Of a DNA stretch of 64,000 nucleotides, positions 52,087 through 62,285 are shown one piece after another. The first letter of the stretch is position 1; each line of letters starts with the position of its first letter. Location: the NCBI RefSeq assembly GCF_905163445.1, contig NC_053201.1, positions 9,310,001-9,374,000 of the forward strand, in the 5' to 3' direction. A program made the position numbers and the translations under genes. The notes beneath the pieces were generated by a model. It saw only the letters and a list, made by a program, of their open reading frames with translations. It did not search any database and was not told where the DNA came from. The stretch comes from Pararge aegeria (taxonomy: Eukaryota; Arthropoda; Insecta; Lepidoptera; Nymphalidae).

Positions 52087-52400
52087 TACCTGTCATGTTA
52101 CCCCTTTTCCATTGTAGAAGGTGGTAAATACTACTTAGATGGATACGAGCTACAGGGAATACCAAATATCAAGGTGAAAATTTTGGCACTGCAGTTTGAA
52201 ATCATCGGAATGGTTCTTTTCGGTGCTCCAACAAAGCTTTGATATGAGGCTTTACAAAGGACTTATAGAGAATTCCATTTTGAATCAGGCAATAGGTTCG
52301 GATTCTTCTGGTGTTAGGAAATAAATGTAATATTAAGAAGATTGCGTTGGACACTATTACCTATATAAATTTCAAGTTCTTAAATGAGGATTGCAGTTGA
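52087..52400 (+). pseudogene. Possible broken coding segment, plus strand, unidentified
   Basis: Three successive open frames are staggered: 52,087-52,242 (YLSCYPFSIVEGGKYYLDGY, ELQGIPNIKVKILALQFEII), 52,244-52,324 (MRLYKGLIENSILNQAIGSD) and 52,314-52,400 (LGNKCNIKKIALDTITYINF). Each looks protein-like but needs a frameshift to join the next. CTTTTCCATTGTAG at 52,120 could be an acceptor. The minus strand is partly open too. Could be chance. Confidence 0.2.
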
Positions 52401-52484
52401 CTAATAAATTCAAGACCGACAATGCATTTCTAGTTCGAGGAAACACAGTTTCAATTTTGGCTGTGTCTTCGCCGGTGAAAACGA

Positions 52485-52885
52485 AGTGACCGATTTCTTA
52501 CGTCATCTGGACGTGGATCTTATCCACTGTCATGGTCGTGCGGATTATGCCTTAGTCCACCAAAATTGTGGCTGCCGCCTGAGAGGTAATTCCCTGTATG
52601 GAAACCTTGAGAATGAAAAATATTTTAGTAGGAGTAGAGCTTTTCGTGATAGAGGTCGTCCGGGGCTAGAACTTATGCGATACCGATTTCTGCCGCCAAA
52701 CAGCATTGCTATATCCCGGTCTGCAGGAAGTGTACTTAGTTTCAGGCACACCAGGCTACACCTCAGGTTAATGGACTCAGGTTAGCACATTGTGGGACGT
52801 GTTTCTTGCATGCCCGGCGAAGAGTTGCTCTGGTTATAGGCAATGGTTTTCCGCGTACCATTAGTTTGTTGCGTCATTAATTACT
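52485..52885 (+). repeat. Family D, longest copy
   Basis: GATTTCTTACGTCATCTGGACGTGGATCTTATCC..GTCATGGTCGTGCGG opens it. Then GAGTAGAGCTTTTCGTG, GATTTCTGCCGCCAAACAGCATTGC, CCCGGTCTGCAGGAAGTG, CCTCAGGTTAATGGACTCAGG, GGGACGTGTTTCTTGCATGCCCGGCG and GGCAATGGTTTTCCGCG end it. Open frames of 68-99 codons on both strands are part of the repeat. Confidence 0.65.
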
Positions 52886-53010
52886 AATAATAAAAATAAA
52901 CAATGTTGCCAGTGTAGTTACCTAGACACCAACGCTTCAAGTTGATGGACACGGTGAGTCTTGTGGCTATAAAACCTCATTCGAGATTTGGATTTAGGAA
53001 ACCGTATAGA

Positions 53011-53070
53011 TATAGATGGGCCTAACTTCGAACCATATTGTAATATGGTTAAAAGTTAGGCCCATCTATA
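53011..53070. repeat. Hairpin, about 28-bp imperfect arms
   Basis: TATAGATGGGCCTAACTT (53,011-53,028) pairs perfectly with 53,053-53,070. AACCATATT (53,031-53,039) pairs with AATATGGTT further in. The arms are separated by only 2 nt at the tip, with a 2-nt against 2-3-nt bulge between the two stems. Confidence 0.8.
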
Positions 53071-53134
53071 ATGTTGTATTCGACCACTGACCGACTAAGA
53101 AAAAAGACAGTCTGCGGATCTACAGGATACAGGG

Positions 53135-53240
53135 TGACATTTGGCAAGACGTGTTCCTTCCTTGTGCAATATTGCTCTATTTGATGGTGACGGATCTTTT
53201 TCGGCCATTAGTTGACCCTTCTTATTGGTATCTCAGTTAA
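53135..53240 (+). repeat. Family D-like 3' relic
   Basis: GGCAAGACGTGTTCCTTCCTTGTGC, TTGCTCTATTTGATGGTGACGGATCTTTTTCGGCCATTAGTTG follow the 3' order of family D. Confidence 0.45.
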
Positions 53241-53244
53241 TACT

Positions 53245-54290
53245 ATACTTAATAAAAAAATATCAGCCACAGTGCTTATGTGACCCGTTTACCAGCGCCA
53301 CTACCATCGCCTCTGTGTAGCAAAACAAACTGGAACTCAACTGCAACGTCGTTACCACTAGTCGGTAATATTTAACAATTTAAGTCAATGTAACAGCACT
53401 GTCTTCTCTTATTAAACTCACTAGGTATACCGATATCTGTAGAGACCGTCAGAGCAACACACAACACCCAGATCCGACTTTTAAATTACGCAATGCCATT
53501 ACCAGTTGAATATAACGCGAATACACGTTTATAATCACGAAACAATGATTGACTCCGTGCAGGCAGGTGCGGACGTGTTCTGAATTTTATGCGCAATTTT
53601 ATACCAGCGCGTAACACCCAACGTGAAAGATTCATAACACTGCTCCCGTGCACAGTACAAACGATTTTGTCATGGTGGATCTTTTGTAGTTTTCGGGGCG
53701 TGAAAATTTTTTGGACGCGCCGAAAATGGCTTTGCTATCAAATACTGGGCAGCCGCACTTTTGTTTTTGGTACATGCGTTTTCTTTTTCCGTTTGACCAC
53801 GATCGTAGTCAATCGTTTTGCGACTACCTGGAAGAGGTTTTAGAAGTTCCCTCTGCGAGAGCTCACGGGATTTATACTTGAGACTACCACCGTTTAATGT
53901 TAAAATGAGACATTAATTTTGGACACAAAGTTTGTCTCGTTTGAAATATTTGTTTAGTCTGAGATAAAAAGAAAGAACCTTGTATCCATACTCAAAAGTG
54001 CTATTTACTTAAAAAAAAGAGGCCAGTCATTTGGTTTGTAGCAAAATTAATTCCATCGATAAATGTTGGTATGTATACCGTCTGCAAAACGCATTAGCTA
54101 CTTTGTGGGTCACTATTTAGGTCGCAATGACTCTATAGGGCTTCGACCGTAACCCGTTGTTATGTCTGTGTAAAGGATTTAACTGATACGATTAAGTAAA
54201 ATTAGGTATATGAAGCCTGGATTTAATTCACTACAGGTTAGATATGTTGCAATTTATAAATATCTTATAAAGCGCAATAAAAAAATAAGA
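53245..54290. other. Stretch without a supported gene
   Basis: An 84-codon plus frame at 53,589-53,843 is rich in Trp, Phe and Arg and in G+C relative to flanks, but has no motif, start context or splice signal that persuades me. Confidence 0.3.
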
Positions 54291-54294
54291 TATT

Positions 54295-54400
54295 TAACGA
54301 TTCAAGTTCAACCGATTGACATCCACTGCTGGATATAGGTTAAAGACCTAGAAAGTTCCGAAATCGGCCCTGGGCCGCCCGTTTCACACAACTTAGGAAA
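54295..54400 (-). pseudogene. RTE-type 3' tail relic
   Basis: TTCAACCGATTGACATCCACTGCTGGATATAGG and CGGCCCTGGGCCGCCCGTTTC are the inverted end of the RTE-type element at 3,724. Confidence 0.65.
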
Positions 54401-54442
54401 CGTTTATTATAGTACCGTTATCCACGTAGCTGATACGTACCG

Positions 54443-54483
54443 CTAGGATGTGGAAAACCCCGGGAGGGTTTTCCACATCCTAG
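54443..54483. repeat. Short perfect hairpin (18-bp arms, 5-nt loop)
   Basis: CTAGGATGTGGAAAACCC at 54,443-54,460 is exactly inverted at 54,466-54,483, with loop CGGGA. The arm touches a LINE relic on its right. Confidence 0.85.
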
Positions 54484-54635
54484 CTACTGCGTTTCCTGCC
54501 ATGTATAATTTGAGGCAAGAGTGAATAGGCTTTTACTTGGCAAGCGAGCTCCAACCTAGACCTCATCATTTCTTTCTAAAGGACATGATTGTCGTTAAGC
54601 GCTGGCCTATCGCTAATAAAAAAAAAGGAATCAAG
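54484..54635 (+). pseudogene. LINE RT C-terminus with 3' UTR and poly(A)
   Basis: AFPAMYNL is followed, after a deletion, by ..VNR-equivalent GAGTGAATAGG. Then TTGGCAAGCGAGCTCCAACCTAGACC, CATGATTGTCGTTAAGCGCTGGCCTATCGCTAATAAAAAAAAAGG. The same family as 33,975 and 15,100; 5'-truncated. Confidence 0.7.
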
Positions 54636-54639
54636 GGGA

Positions 54640-55205
54640 TTCGCTGGATGTCTGTGCTCATTGGGGGTCGACAGACGACATGGCATATCTTACAATCGTT
54701 CCTCATTTTCTAAAAGAATGAATGTCTTTATTGCTTTTAAATATTTTAAACGCAACGCGTACTCATATTGACGATAGATGAGGAGATTTTATGCATTTTT
54801 TGCAAAATATCACAAAAGCAGCAGTGTTGAAAAGAGTAAATATTGGATTTTGACTAACTTCAATTAATTCAGAAAATAATACTAATGGCAAATATGGGCC
54901 ATTGCCATTTTTTTCTAAGAAATAAAAAAAAAGAATTAGTTAACAGTTATAATTCAAAAAGTTCCAATTATGAATTTCAAAGTTTTATTAAAATCAAGCC
55001 ACCATTTCAATACAACTTTGAACATCTTCATAAACTAAGGCAAATTTGAAATACCTATACACTTTACAGCCATCTATATTATAATAAAGGGGGAAATCCC
55101 CTAGTGAACTATGAAGTTGATCTACCATCAGATCGATATATAATATCGATGATTATAATATATGGTTATGAGACTTGGTTGTAGTATTCATTAGAAATAC
55201 GAGTA
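54640..55205. other. AT-rich stretch, nothing recognised
   Basis: A TCGATATATAATATCGA palindrome lies near 55,131-55,148. No gene. Confidence 0.4.
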
Positions 55206-55209
55206 GATA

Positions 55210-55505
55210 GGTAAATGTTACCTTATAATTTATTAGGGTATTTTGGGGTAATTTTTGCATTTTTTTATTTGTGTCCGATTGGGTTTGAACAAAAAACTCT
55301 GCGTCGACAGAGAGCAAATTGGAAAATACTCCAACTCAACAATATTTGTTCCATGAAAAATATTAATAAATTCAAAATTTTGTATTTTTTTCTCAATAAT
55401 TTGATTTTACGTATATATTAATTTATTTTCGTGGTCGTAGATAAAATAGTCGTCAATAGTCAAAGTGGTATCTTTCTTCGTAATAGTTGCATAAATAGCT
55501 TTTCA
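55210..55505 (+). repeat. Inverted dispersed repeat, copy 1 (partner at 57,370)
   Basis: This copy encodes YFGVIFAFFYLCPIGFEQKT..and WKILQLNNICSMKNIN on the plus strand. The minus-strand peptide of 57,697-57,383 has YFGIIFVVFICVDKKS.. and KLENTPNDVNICSIKNININ in the same order. DNA similarity extends past the frames to GTAATAGTTGCATAAATAGCTTT, found inverted at 57,366-57,388. Confidence 0.65.
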
Positions 55506-55509
55506 TAGT

Positions 55510-56095
55510 TTAATTGAGAAATATTCGCACCAAAAATTGACAGACCTACTTTTAATAATATTCGCCAGACCATTAATTAGCCTATCATAAAACATTATCT
55601 TGGTTTGAAATGGAAAATACCCTATTCATTACAAACAAGCCAAAGGCGTTTTACCTTAGTTTATACTTACGTACATAGAGGCAGGGCTTTAACAGGCCTC
55701 AAAGGAATCTATTAAAGGGTCTAGATTAGTAGCTTTATCCCAAATTGTTTAGGGTATTAATGTAGGTTTACCTTATTACACCGCGTATATTGTATTAATC
55801 TTCAGTAAGTTATGTGGGACTTTACTAAAATGACTGTAGTCTGTAGGTAGTGCTTTCCACGCGAAAAAATCATGAGTTTGATGGCTTTACTTAAACGCTA
55901 GTATTAAAGCGAGTTAATTTTTATTTATATTTTCAACCGACTTAAAAAAAGGAGGAGGTTGTCAATACCACTGTATTATATATAATAGTAATAATAACAA
56001 TAATAATTCTTTATTTGGTAACCTTGACCCATCTATTTACACTCTTATATAACCGAATAATTAAAAACGGTAATAATCAAAAATTTACATGAGAT
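55510..56095. other. Stretch with a GGAGGAGG repeat relic
   Basis: TTTTCAACCGACTTAAAAAAAGGAGGAGGTTGTCAAT at 55,938-55,974 is a motif common in butterfly repeats. No gene. Confidence 0.4.
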
Positions 56096-56097
56096 AT

Positions 56098-56225
56098 TAA
56101 TCTATATATAGGAAAGGCAAAGGTAACTGACTGACTGACTGACTGATCTATCAACGCACAGCTCTAACCACTTGATTATTGACAAAAATTACTTAATTTC
56201 TGCCTCCAGGCCAGCCCTACATGGA
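56098..56225 (+). repeat. TATATATAGGAAAGGCAAAGG repeat with (GACT)n
   Basis: TCTATATATAGGAAAGGCAAAGGTAACTGACTGACTGACTGACTGATCTATCAACGCACAGC is a widespread lepidopteran repeat start, possibly Helitron-like. Confidence 0.5.
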
Positions 56226-56229
56226 GTTG

Positions 56230-56985
56230 TACAAATAGTACAACTTACAAGCTTGTATCCTATTGAAGAGTAAAATATATTTGTTACGCGATTACTCCGC
56301 CAATTATGAACAAATTTTGCTGTTTCTTTTTCGTTTGGAGGTATACCATATACCTCAGAGATGGTCCGATTTTAATTTGGTGAAGATCTATTAGAGGGGT
56401 TTGGAGAAATCGAGGGAACTCTTAAAATATTATAGCGACAAAGGTTTCGCGATTTGAGTATTTTTTAATTTAACTTCTATCGTATACGGTGCAATTTAGG
56501 CTCGTCACAATACTGGCACCTTCCTTGCTACAGTTATAAAACAGAAAACGAAGTGTATGATCTATACCTAGTAATTTTGCTCTTTCTTGAATAAAAAACA
56601 CGGTTTTTTATTTGGCAACTTTTTTTTTATTCATTGCGGACCTACATACGTTGCTATTTTGACTTATAATTGCTTTCGAGCTTCATCTGAAGCTGTATAT
56701 CAAGGGATGTCAGAAATTCAACGCAAACGAAGTAACAGGCTTCTACTACTATTACGGCAGTTTTTACTATACTTACAAGCCTCCTGCAGTATCTGATCTA
56801 TTCGTAGCACACACACACTATGCTTATCAAAGACCCTAATAGTTTTTGGCTCTTAACACCACTCTGGGGTCCTATAAATGTATAACGAAGTGACCAGGAA
56901 AATGCTTGGCCGTGCCTAAAACAACCTACGTAATTACTTGGCTACATTAATTATTAGCTTTTACCTTTGGCTAAGCCTGTTTACA
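56230..56985. other. Stretch without a supported gene
   Basis: A 69-codon plus frame at 56,587-56,796 has no motif beyond a short hydrophobic start. Confidence 0.35.
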
Positions 56986-56987
56986 CC

Positions 56988-57362
56988 TAACTAGCTGCGT
57001 CCCGAGGTTTTATCTGCGGTTAATAAGTGTGTATACGTATTTTTTTACTGTACAGACTTGTTTATCGTGGGGAACACCGCTAGCTAAATGCTAGTTGAAA
57101 TCTTATTCGAGGAGGTTTTTAAAGACAAACAATAGTTAGTTATAGTTCCATTATAGCTTATCGATTTTCGAATATTAAGATTTGCACAAATCACGCGAGA
57201 ACCATGGAGTTTCCCGGGACAAGTGACAAGACAACTTTTCTTCATTCCAAATTTCAGTCAAAACTTCCAGTAGCTTATGCGTGAAAGAATAACAAACATT
57301 CACACTTCCATACATCCTCACAAAGTTTTAAAATTATAATATTAGTAGTAGATTGAGCTTTC
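56988..57362 (+). repeat. Helitron-like dispersed repeat
   Basis: ACCTAACTAGCTGCGTCCCGAGGTTTTATCTGCG opens it. ATTCCAAATTTCAGTCAAAACTTCCAGTAGCTTATGCGTGAAAGAATAACAAACA and TATAATATTAGTAGTAG close it. Confidence 0.5.
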
Positions 57363-57365
57363 AAT

Positions 57366-57705
57366 AGCTATTTATGCAACTATTACGAAATAAGGGACCA
57401 CTTTGACTGTTGACGAAAATTACTTATTAGGTATGTAAAGTTGCTAACAAGATTGTATATACGGCCACGATAAATAAATATAGACGTAAAATTATTAAGA
57501 AAATTAATATTAATATTTTTGATGGAACAAATATTTACGTCGTTTGGAGTATTTTCCAATTTGCTTGCTGGAGACTTTTTATCGACACAAATGAAAACTA
57601 CAAAAATTATCCCAAAATAACTAATAGCTTTTGCCTGTCTTCGTCCGAACGAAACGAAAACTATTTTATATTTTGGACAAGAAATTTCACTGTACAAAAG
57701 TCAAA
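57366..57705 (-). repeat. Inverted dispersed repeat, copy 2 (partner at 55,210)
   Basis: The minus strand holds a 104-codon frame with YFGIIFVVFICVDKKSPASK and CSIKNININFLNNFTSIFIY. It matches the copy at 55,210-55,505, which has diverged and acquired a shorter frame. The peptide is AT-biased; whether it was ever a protein is unclear. Confidence 0.6.
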
Positions 57706-57709
57706 TAAT

Positions 57710-58670
57710 AAAATTAGGATCAATATATACGTACCTAATATATAAAATGTATTAAGAAATATTGTTGTGTTGAACGGTGCAATTTCTAAATTGCACATAC
57801 TTTTCAACGCATAGATTGCGCCAGTAAATCACATACTGCAAACGTATTAATTACAACTGTACTCAAAATGTAGTAATTTCCCCCCAGCACAATTATCCAC
57901 TACGGTGGAAAACAAATTAGCAACGTACAAAGTGGCGCTAAAAACGAAACAGCATGCAATTAAAGAAATATTAAGAAAGAATAAACATTGTTCTAAGGAA
58001 ATTAAGGTAGCAGTCTTTATGGCATTTTAATTGGCCATTAATTTTCAGACACTTTTCACTGTTTTTAATCGCCTCTATTATCAGATCTGATAGAGTGCCA
58101 AACGACTTTAATCACACGCCGACTAGAACAAAGAGTTAAAAATATAAGCTAAAACACTATTTAATCTGCATAAGGACTAGCTGAGACACGTTAAATAAAT
58201 AAAAATAAAAAACATATTGTAATGTACTTAATAAAACGACGGACTATCGCAGAATGGTTTATTGGTAGAACAACATAATGAAGTGCGGGCTAATTATTAA
58301 ACTACCTACACATTACACTGTTCTTCTCCAAATTTAACTATTGGATTTACATAAAAGCCAATAAAAAAAAAACTAAATATTTACATCACTTAATTAATTA
58401 CAATTTCATCATCTTTTTGACCCGCGGTCTTAATGCCATACGAAGAGGACTATTCGTATTGGGAATCGCTTGAGAAGGTGAAGGTGCCTTTACTAGCTGA
58501 TTTTCTGTCTGTGAAATTTACAGACTCGTATTTTATTGTAAACATTTAACAATAATCGTTTCACTGTTTTGATGTTCTGCCAAAAGAATCATTAATTTTA
58601 GAAAACCTGTGAACTAAATATTCACATTGTTTGATGATTTTCGTGAGTGCAATTCACGATAATATGTAAT
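57710..58670. other. AT-rich stretch, nothing recognised
   Basis: No frame above 60 codons and no repeat family seen. Confidence 0.45.
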
Positions 58671-58674
58671 GTGA

Positions 58675-58775
58675 AATGTCTCACTGCTAGGCCCAGGTCT
58701 TTACTATCATAAAGATATAGAGCTAGGACCCACCACGCTACTTAATGCGGATTGGGTAATACAGTTGTCATAACA
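58675..58775 (-). mobile_element. S2 SINE 3' relic, inverted
   Basis: TCACTGCTAGGCCCAGGTCTTTACTATCATAAAGATATAGAGC..GACCCACCACGCTACTTAATGCGGATTGG is a decayed inverse of the S2 tail. Confidence 0.45.
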
Positions 58776-58779
58776 TCTC

Positions 58780-59225
58780 TTCCCGGTCTCTTCACAATAC
58801 AAGGTTATCTCGTGCGCCCGATTGGTGCTCTTTTAATGATTAGCACCAATGGGTGCCATTTTTTTTTTGTTCAACGACCCACTATTCGTCTACCGGCACA
58901 GAACTCTTAACGCGAGAATCGAAATATCTCGTGGCCAGTTTTTTGTAGAGGTAAAGCGAGCTTTTGAATAAATAAACATCACAGAAGTCGGAGAAAATGC
59001 CACAGACATTAACGCTGACGAAGGTACTTTATGATGTTAGACATAAAATTTAATTTGACTTGTCATTTGCGGCTTAACTGACATGCCGTAATGACAGCCT
59101 AATAAAAACGGCGTTTTGTTTTTATTACATTTTGATTAAAATATGTTCGAGTAATTAGTGGTAAGGTAGAAATTTATATTCACACTTATATTTAAAATGC
59201 GGAAGTGCGCTTGTTTTCTTATTGT
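58780..59225. other. AT-rich stretch, nothing recognised
   Basis: No coding-like frame or repeat family seen. Confidence 0.4.
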
Positions 59226-59228
59226 TTT

Positions 59229-59445
59229 TTCAAATTCAAATTCAAATTCAAATTCATTTATTTCAAGTAGGCCTACTTTATAAGCACTTTTGAAACGTCA
59301 AGTATGCATGTTTGTGTGACTCTACCACCGGTTCGGAAAGCAGATTCTACCGAGAAGAGCCGGCAAGAAACTCAGTAGTTGCTCTTTTCCAACATCAACA
59401 TTTACAATCATTTTGCTATCTTGCGGGAGATGAGAGCGAGGCTGG
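59229..59445 (-). mobile_element. L2 LINE 3' end, inverted, with (AAATTC)n tail
   Basis: (CAAATT)4-5 tail at 59,231-59,256, then TTTATTTCAAGTAGGCCTAC, GCACTTTTGAAACGTC, CCACCGGTTCGGAAAGCAGATTCTACCGAGAAGAGCCGGCAAGAAACTCAGTAGTTGCTC. The best L2 copy here. Confidence 0.8.
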
Positions 59446-59449
59446 CTGC

Positions 59450-59875
59450 TTCTATTCTACCTTGTCATTTTTAATAAGTTGAGGTCCCGTTTTCTATTTG
59501 CGGCAGGGGTTATTTGGGTATTCATATTTCCCCAATTTTCTCCCAAATATTTAATATATATAGCTCGAACCTACAAACTTTTTTTTTTCAAGCACATTAT
59601 TTCTGGAGCATTTTGAGGAGAAACCTACAGAGTCTATCTCTAGATTTTTTTATTATAAATTGTATGCAATAACATAGATTATTTGATGGCAAGTTTAGGG
59701 TTCCTCGGATGTATGATGACATTTGTTTTTGCCGTATAAAATTTTTGAAATTCTCAAAATGTGCAACGCTTTCTAGCATTAATCAGAAAAAAGTTTTTTT
59801 TCATTTGGGTGTTTATAATCTAAATTTATATATTATGAGTCATAATACAAAAAAAAAATGTCTTCTTTTCATAAT
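59450..59875. other. AT-rich stretch, nothing recognised
   Basis: Overlapping 60- and 70-codon frames (59,597-59,921, both strands) look like chance. Confidence 0.4.
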
Positions 59876-59879
59876 TCAT

Positions 59880-60078
59880 GTGGACGTGCATTATTGCCGT
59901 CTCTTTCGCTATAATCGATAGGTAATAAGCTATCCTTTTCACACCCACGCTTCATACTGCAAACCTTATACGTTTGTAGTGTAACCCTTGCGTTGCGTAG
60001 GTATGGTTTCATGGTACATTTGCTTTTACGGTCGCCCATATAATGTATTATTACAGTAATAGCATTACCCACATATAC
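59880..60078 (-). repeat. Dispersed repeat with a 67-codon minus frame
   Basis: The minus strand has GGCGACCGTAAAAGC, GTACCATGAAACCATACC, AGGGTTACACTACAAACGTATAAGG, CAGTATGAAGCGTGGGTG and CGATTATAGCGAAAGAGACGG. I recall this order from non-coding repeats of other Lepidoptera, so the frame is probably not a gene. Confidence 0.4.
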
Positions 60079-60079
60079 G

Positions 60080-60780
60080 ACGCAATATAAATAAAATATA
60101 CTATGCTATTATGATTACTAGTCTACCTAATTGCGACTTATGTATAAAATTACGCTCGCGGTTTCGTCTGCGTGTTCCATGAAATGTAGCCTCAGTGAGA
60201 GAAAGTTTTTTTTATGTATGTGTGTGTTTTTTTATATAGCTGATGATGATGACGAAGAATAGGATTTTTTTGATAATACTTGATTTTGTTTGTGTTTGAA
60301 AGCTTTATTGCACACACACATTATATACAAAGTAAACACATATACAAAAGAAACTTAGAAACGGAACAAAATATACGGGCAGGTATAAATTCTAGTAGCA
60401 GAATTTGGTGTTACATTACAGTAAAAGGTTTTTTGGAAGTACTATGAAAGCTTTTTTTACAGTCAAATCCCATTTCAACTCTAATTGTGGAGTTAAAGAA
60501 AGGGCCAGCGGAAAACGTGAGTAATTTTAAGGGCCAAGATGAATAGCTCAGAAAGGGTTAAACTCTTAATCTAATTAATTTGTCACAGAAAATAGGCTTT
60601 TCATTGGTCACGATTTATTACCTTCGCGTTCCGCCTCGTGAGAACAAGTTAAAGCGTTTACGTATTACTAGATTCAAACCATGGTTTGTCCGCATCTCGT
60701 TTTGATTTTCCAGGATATAAGAACCCCGGAAATGACCAGAAAATAAATTTTAATGATATCCGGTGATGTTATATCCTGTT
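60080..60780. other. AT-rich stretch, nothing recognised
   Basis: No coding-like frame or repeat family seen. Confidence 0.4.
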
Positions 60781-60784
60781 CTTC

Positions 60785-61000
60785 GCCTTAAATTAAAATT
60801 TTCTTTATTCATGTAGGCCTATCACAGGCACTTATGAAACGTTCATACATGCAGGTTTAAATAATTGTAAGAGGATGATGATAACTTCGTTTGCCAACTT
60901 AAACCTAAAGCTAAAAGCTTAAATTAATATTAAGCAATTAAGTCAGAGCAATTCACACCCAAGCTTTTTTATCGGTTAAGTAATCATTATGCGCTGGACT
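60785..61000 (-). mobile_element. L1 LINE 3' end, inverted
   Basis: TTTTCTTTATTCATGTAGGCCTATCACAGGCACTTATGAAACG, GGATGATGATAACTTCGTTTGCCAAC, then CAATTCACACCCAAGCTTTTTTATCGGTTAAGTAATC (complement of DYLTDKKAWV-stop). The middle of the 3' UTR is deleted. Confidence 0.75.
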
Positions 61001-61024
61001 TCATCAATACAAGACGGACATGCC

Positions 61025-61098
61025 TACTGCCTTTTGTGTGAGCGTTTCAACGCGAAAGCCAGTGAGGCCACGGGCTCGAATCCCGTCGGTTCTGCAAT
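61025..61098 (+). mobile_element. tRNA-like SINE head
   Basis: GTGTGAGCGTTTCAACGCG..GGCCACGGGCTCGAATCCCGTCGG has a good T-arm (CACGGGCTCGAATCCCGTC pairs GACGGG/CCCGT-type) but an incomplete D-arm and acceptor stem. Not a functional tRNA. Frames across it are shadows. Confidence 0.5.
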
Positions 61099-61239
61099 AA
61101 AAAATAAACATCCAAAGTTTTCTGCCAATTGCTGGTTTCCAGTAACCCGTAAACCGGCAATGGTACGGCGTAGTGGGTCTAACCTCCAGATGCTTTTCTG
61201 TACCAAGAGACCTTTTGAATAAGCTAAACCAGTAGGTAC

Positions 61240-61605
61240 TCTTATGAAAATTAAGCTTAATTTGCTATACATTGCTTTATAATGAATAATTGTTAAGTCA
61301 ACAATTATTTATTGTAAAGACAGTAAATAATTGTTGACTTAACAATTATTAGAAACAATTATTTATTGAAACATCTTCTAAGGATGCTCCGGTTTGGAGC
61401 GAAACATGCGTAGACGGTACATTGCTGAAGATCAGTTTTGTGTGGAGTATGAGGATTGAAGAAATTATAAATTACTCCTGCAGATACAGATACTCCTGGT
61501 TTTCGCGGAGAAGGTATAGCACATTAAACTTAATTTTCATAATATATCATGGATTTCCGCAAAGTAACGCCTGCTTCTATCCAGTATTCTATCTACTTTG
61601 ACTGA
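61240..61605 (-). mobile_element. M1 MITE copy 5, inverted, with internal hairpin
   Basis: The right end AATATATCATGGATTTCCGCAAAGTAACGCCTGCTTCTATCC is the intact terminus. GGAGTATGAGGATTGAAGAAATTATAAATTAC and CGGTTTGGAGCGAAACATGCG show the body in reverse. Within it 61,285-61,311 and 61,324-61,350 are perfect 27-bp inverses around a 12-nt loop, built from the AATAATTGTTAAGT segment of the element. Confidence 0.8.
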
Positions 61606-61619
61606 CTTATGGCTGTCGA

Positions 61620-61715
61620 ATATGTAGGTTCCTTAATTTTTAATCTTAGTAACTAGTTTTCAATTTATATTAAAAATTGTGTGCAATAAAGAATTTATCT
61701 ATCTATCTATCTAGT
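61620..61715 (+). mobile_element. L3-like LINE tail
   Basis: TATTAAAAATTGTGTGCAATAAAGAATTTATCTATCTATCTATC: AATAAA signal and (TATC)n tail. Confidence 0.65.
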
Positions 61716-61719
61716 TTTT

Positions 61720-62270
61720 TCTGATGTTTTATACCGAAATAAAGTTCATAGAGGAAAGTTGTCTAAGTTGAAAGCGGGCAAAGTCCTGAAAAACTGACAG
61801 TCTAGGTATAAAATTAATAAAAGTACTACTCCAACAACATCTCGTGATAATATAGCTTGGCTCTCGCAGCTCTCGAGAGCAATAAATTCTCCACTATGCC
61901 ATTCAGCACATCTTGATTTCATTACGTAATATATGACGCTATATGGCAGGTTTTAGTCAGAATTACATTCGCATTTTCATATGTGTCTGACACTGTTTAA
62001 AATTATTTATTCACTTACGATTGTCCGCGACTTGTCCGCGTTTAGAAACTAACAACCGCGATCCGGCCGCGACGCATCGTCGCCTGCGCCTATGCTTTCT
62101 CGGATATTAAGGGTTTAAGCAATGCGTTCAACCATTTTTTATAACTTCTACCAAAATATGTTTATCCAAAAGCCCGCTAATCCGCATCAGAACAGCTTGA
62201 CGAGCCTATTCTCTCAAACCCTTTCTCCTATGAGAGCACCCAGCGGTTAGTTGTTAATATGCTAATGAAA
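61720..62270. other. Stretch with repeat relics, no gene
   Basis: GATTGTCCGCGACTTGTCCGCGTTTAG at 62,021 is a Helitron-like terminus relic; CGCTAATCCGCATCAGAACAGCTTGACG at 62,174 resembles a GGAGCAGC-type retroelement end. Confidence 0.4.
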
Positions 62271-62285
62271 GAGTGATATAAAAAT

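Noticed and set aside
53589..53843. 84-codon plus frame rich in Trp/Phe
   Set aside because: No motif, splice context or conserved counterpart visible; could be chance.
61025..61098. Possible tRNA gene with a good T-arm
   Set aside because: D-arm and acceptor stem are incomplete and the locus lies in a repeat cluster.
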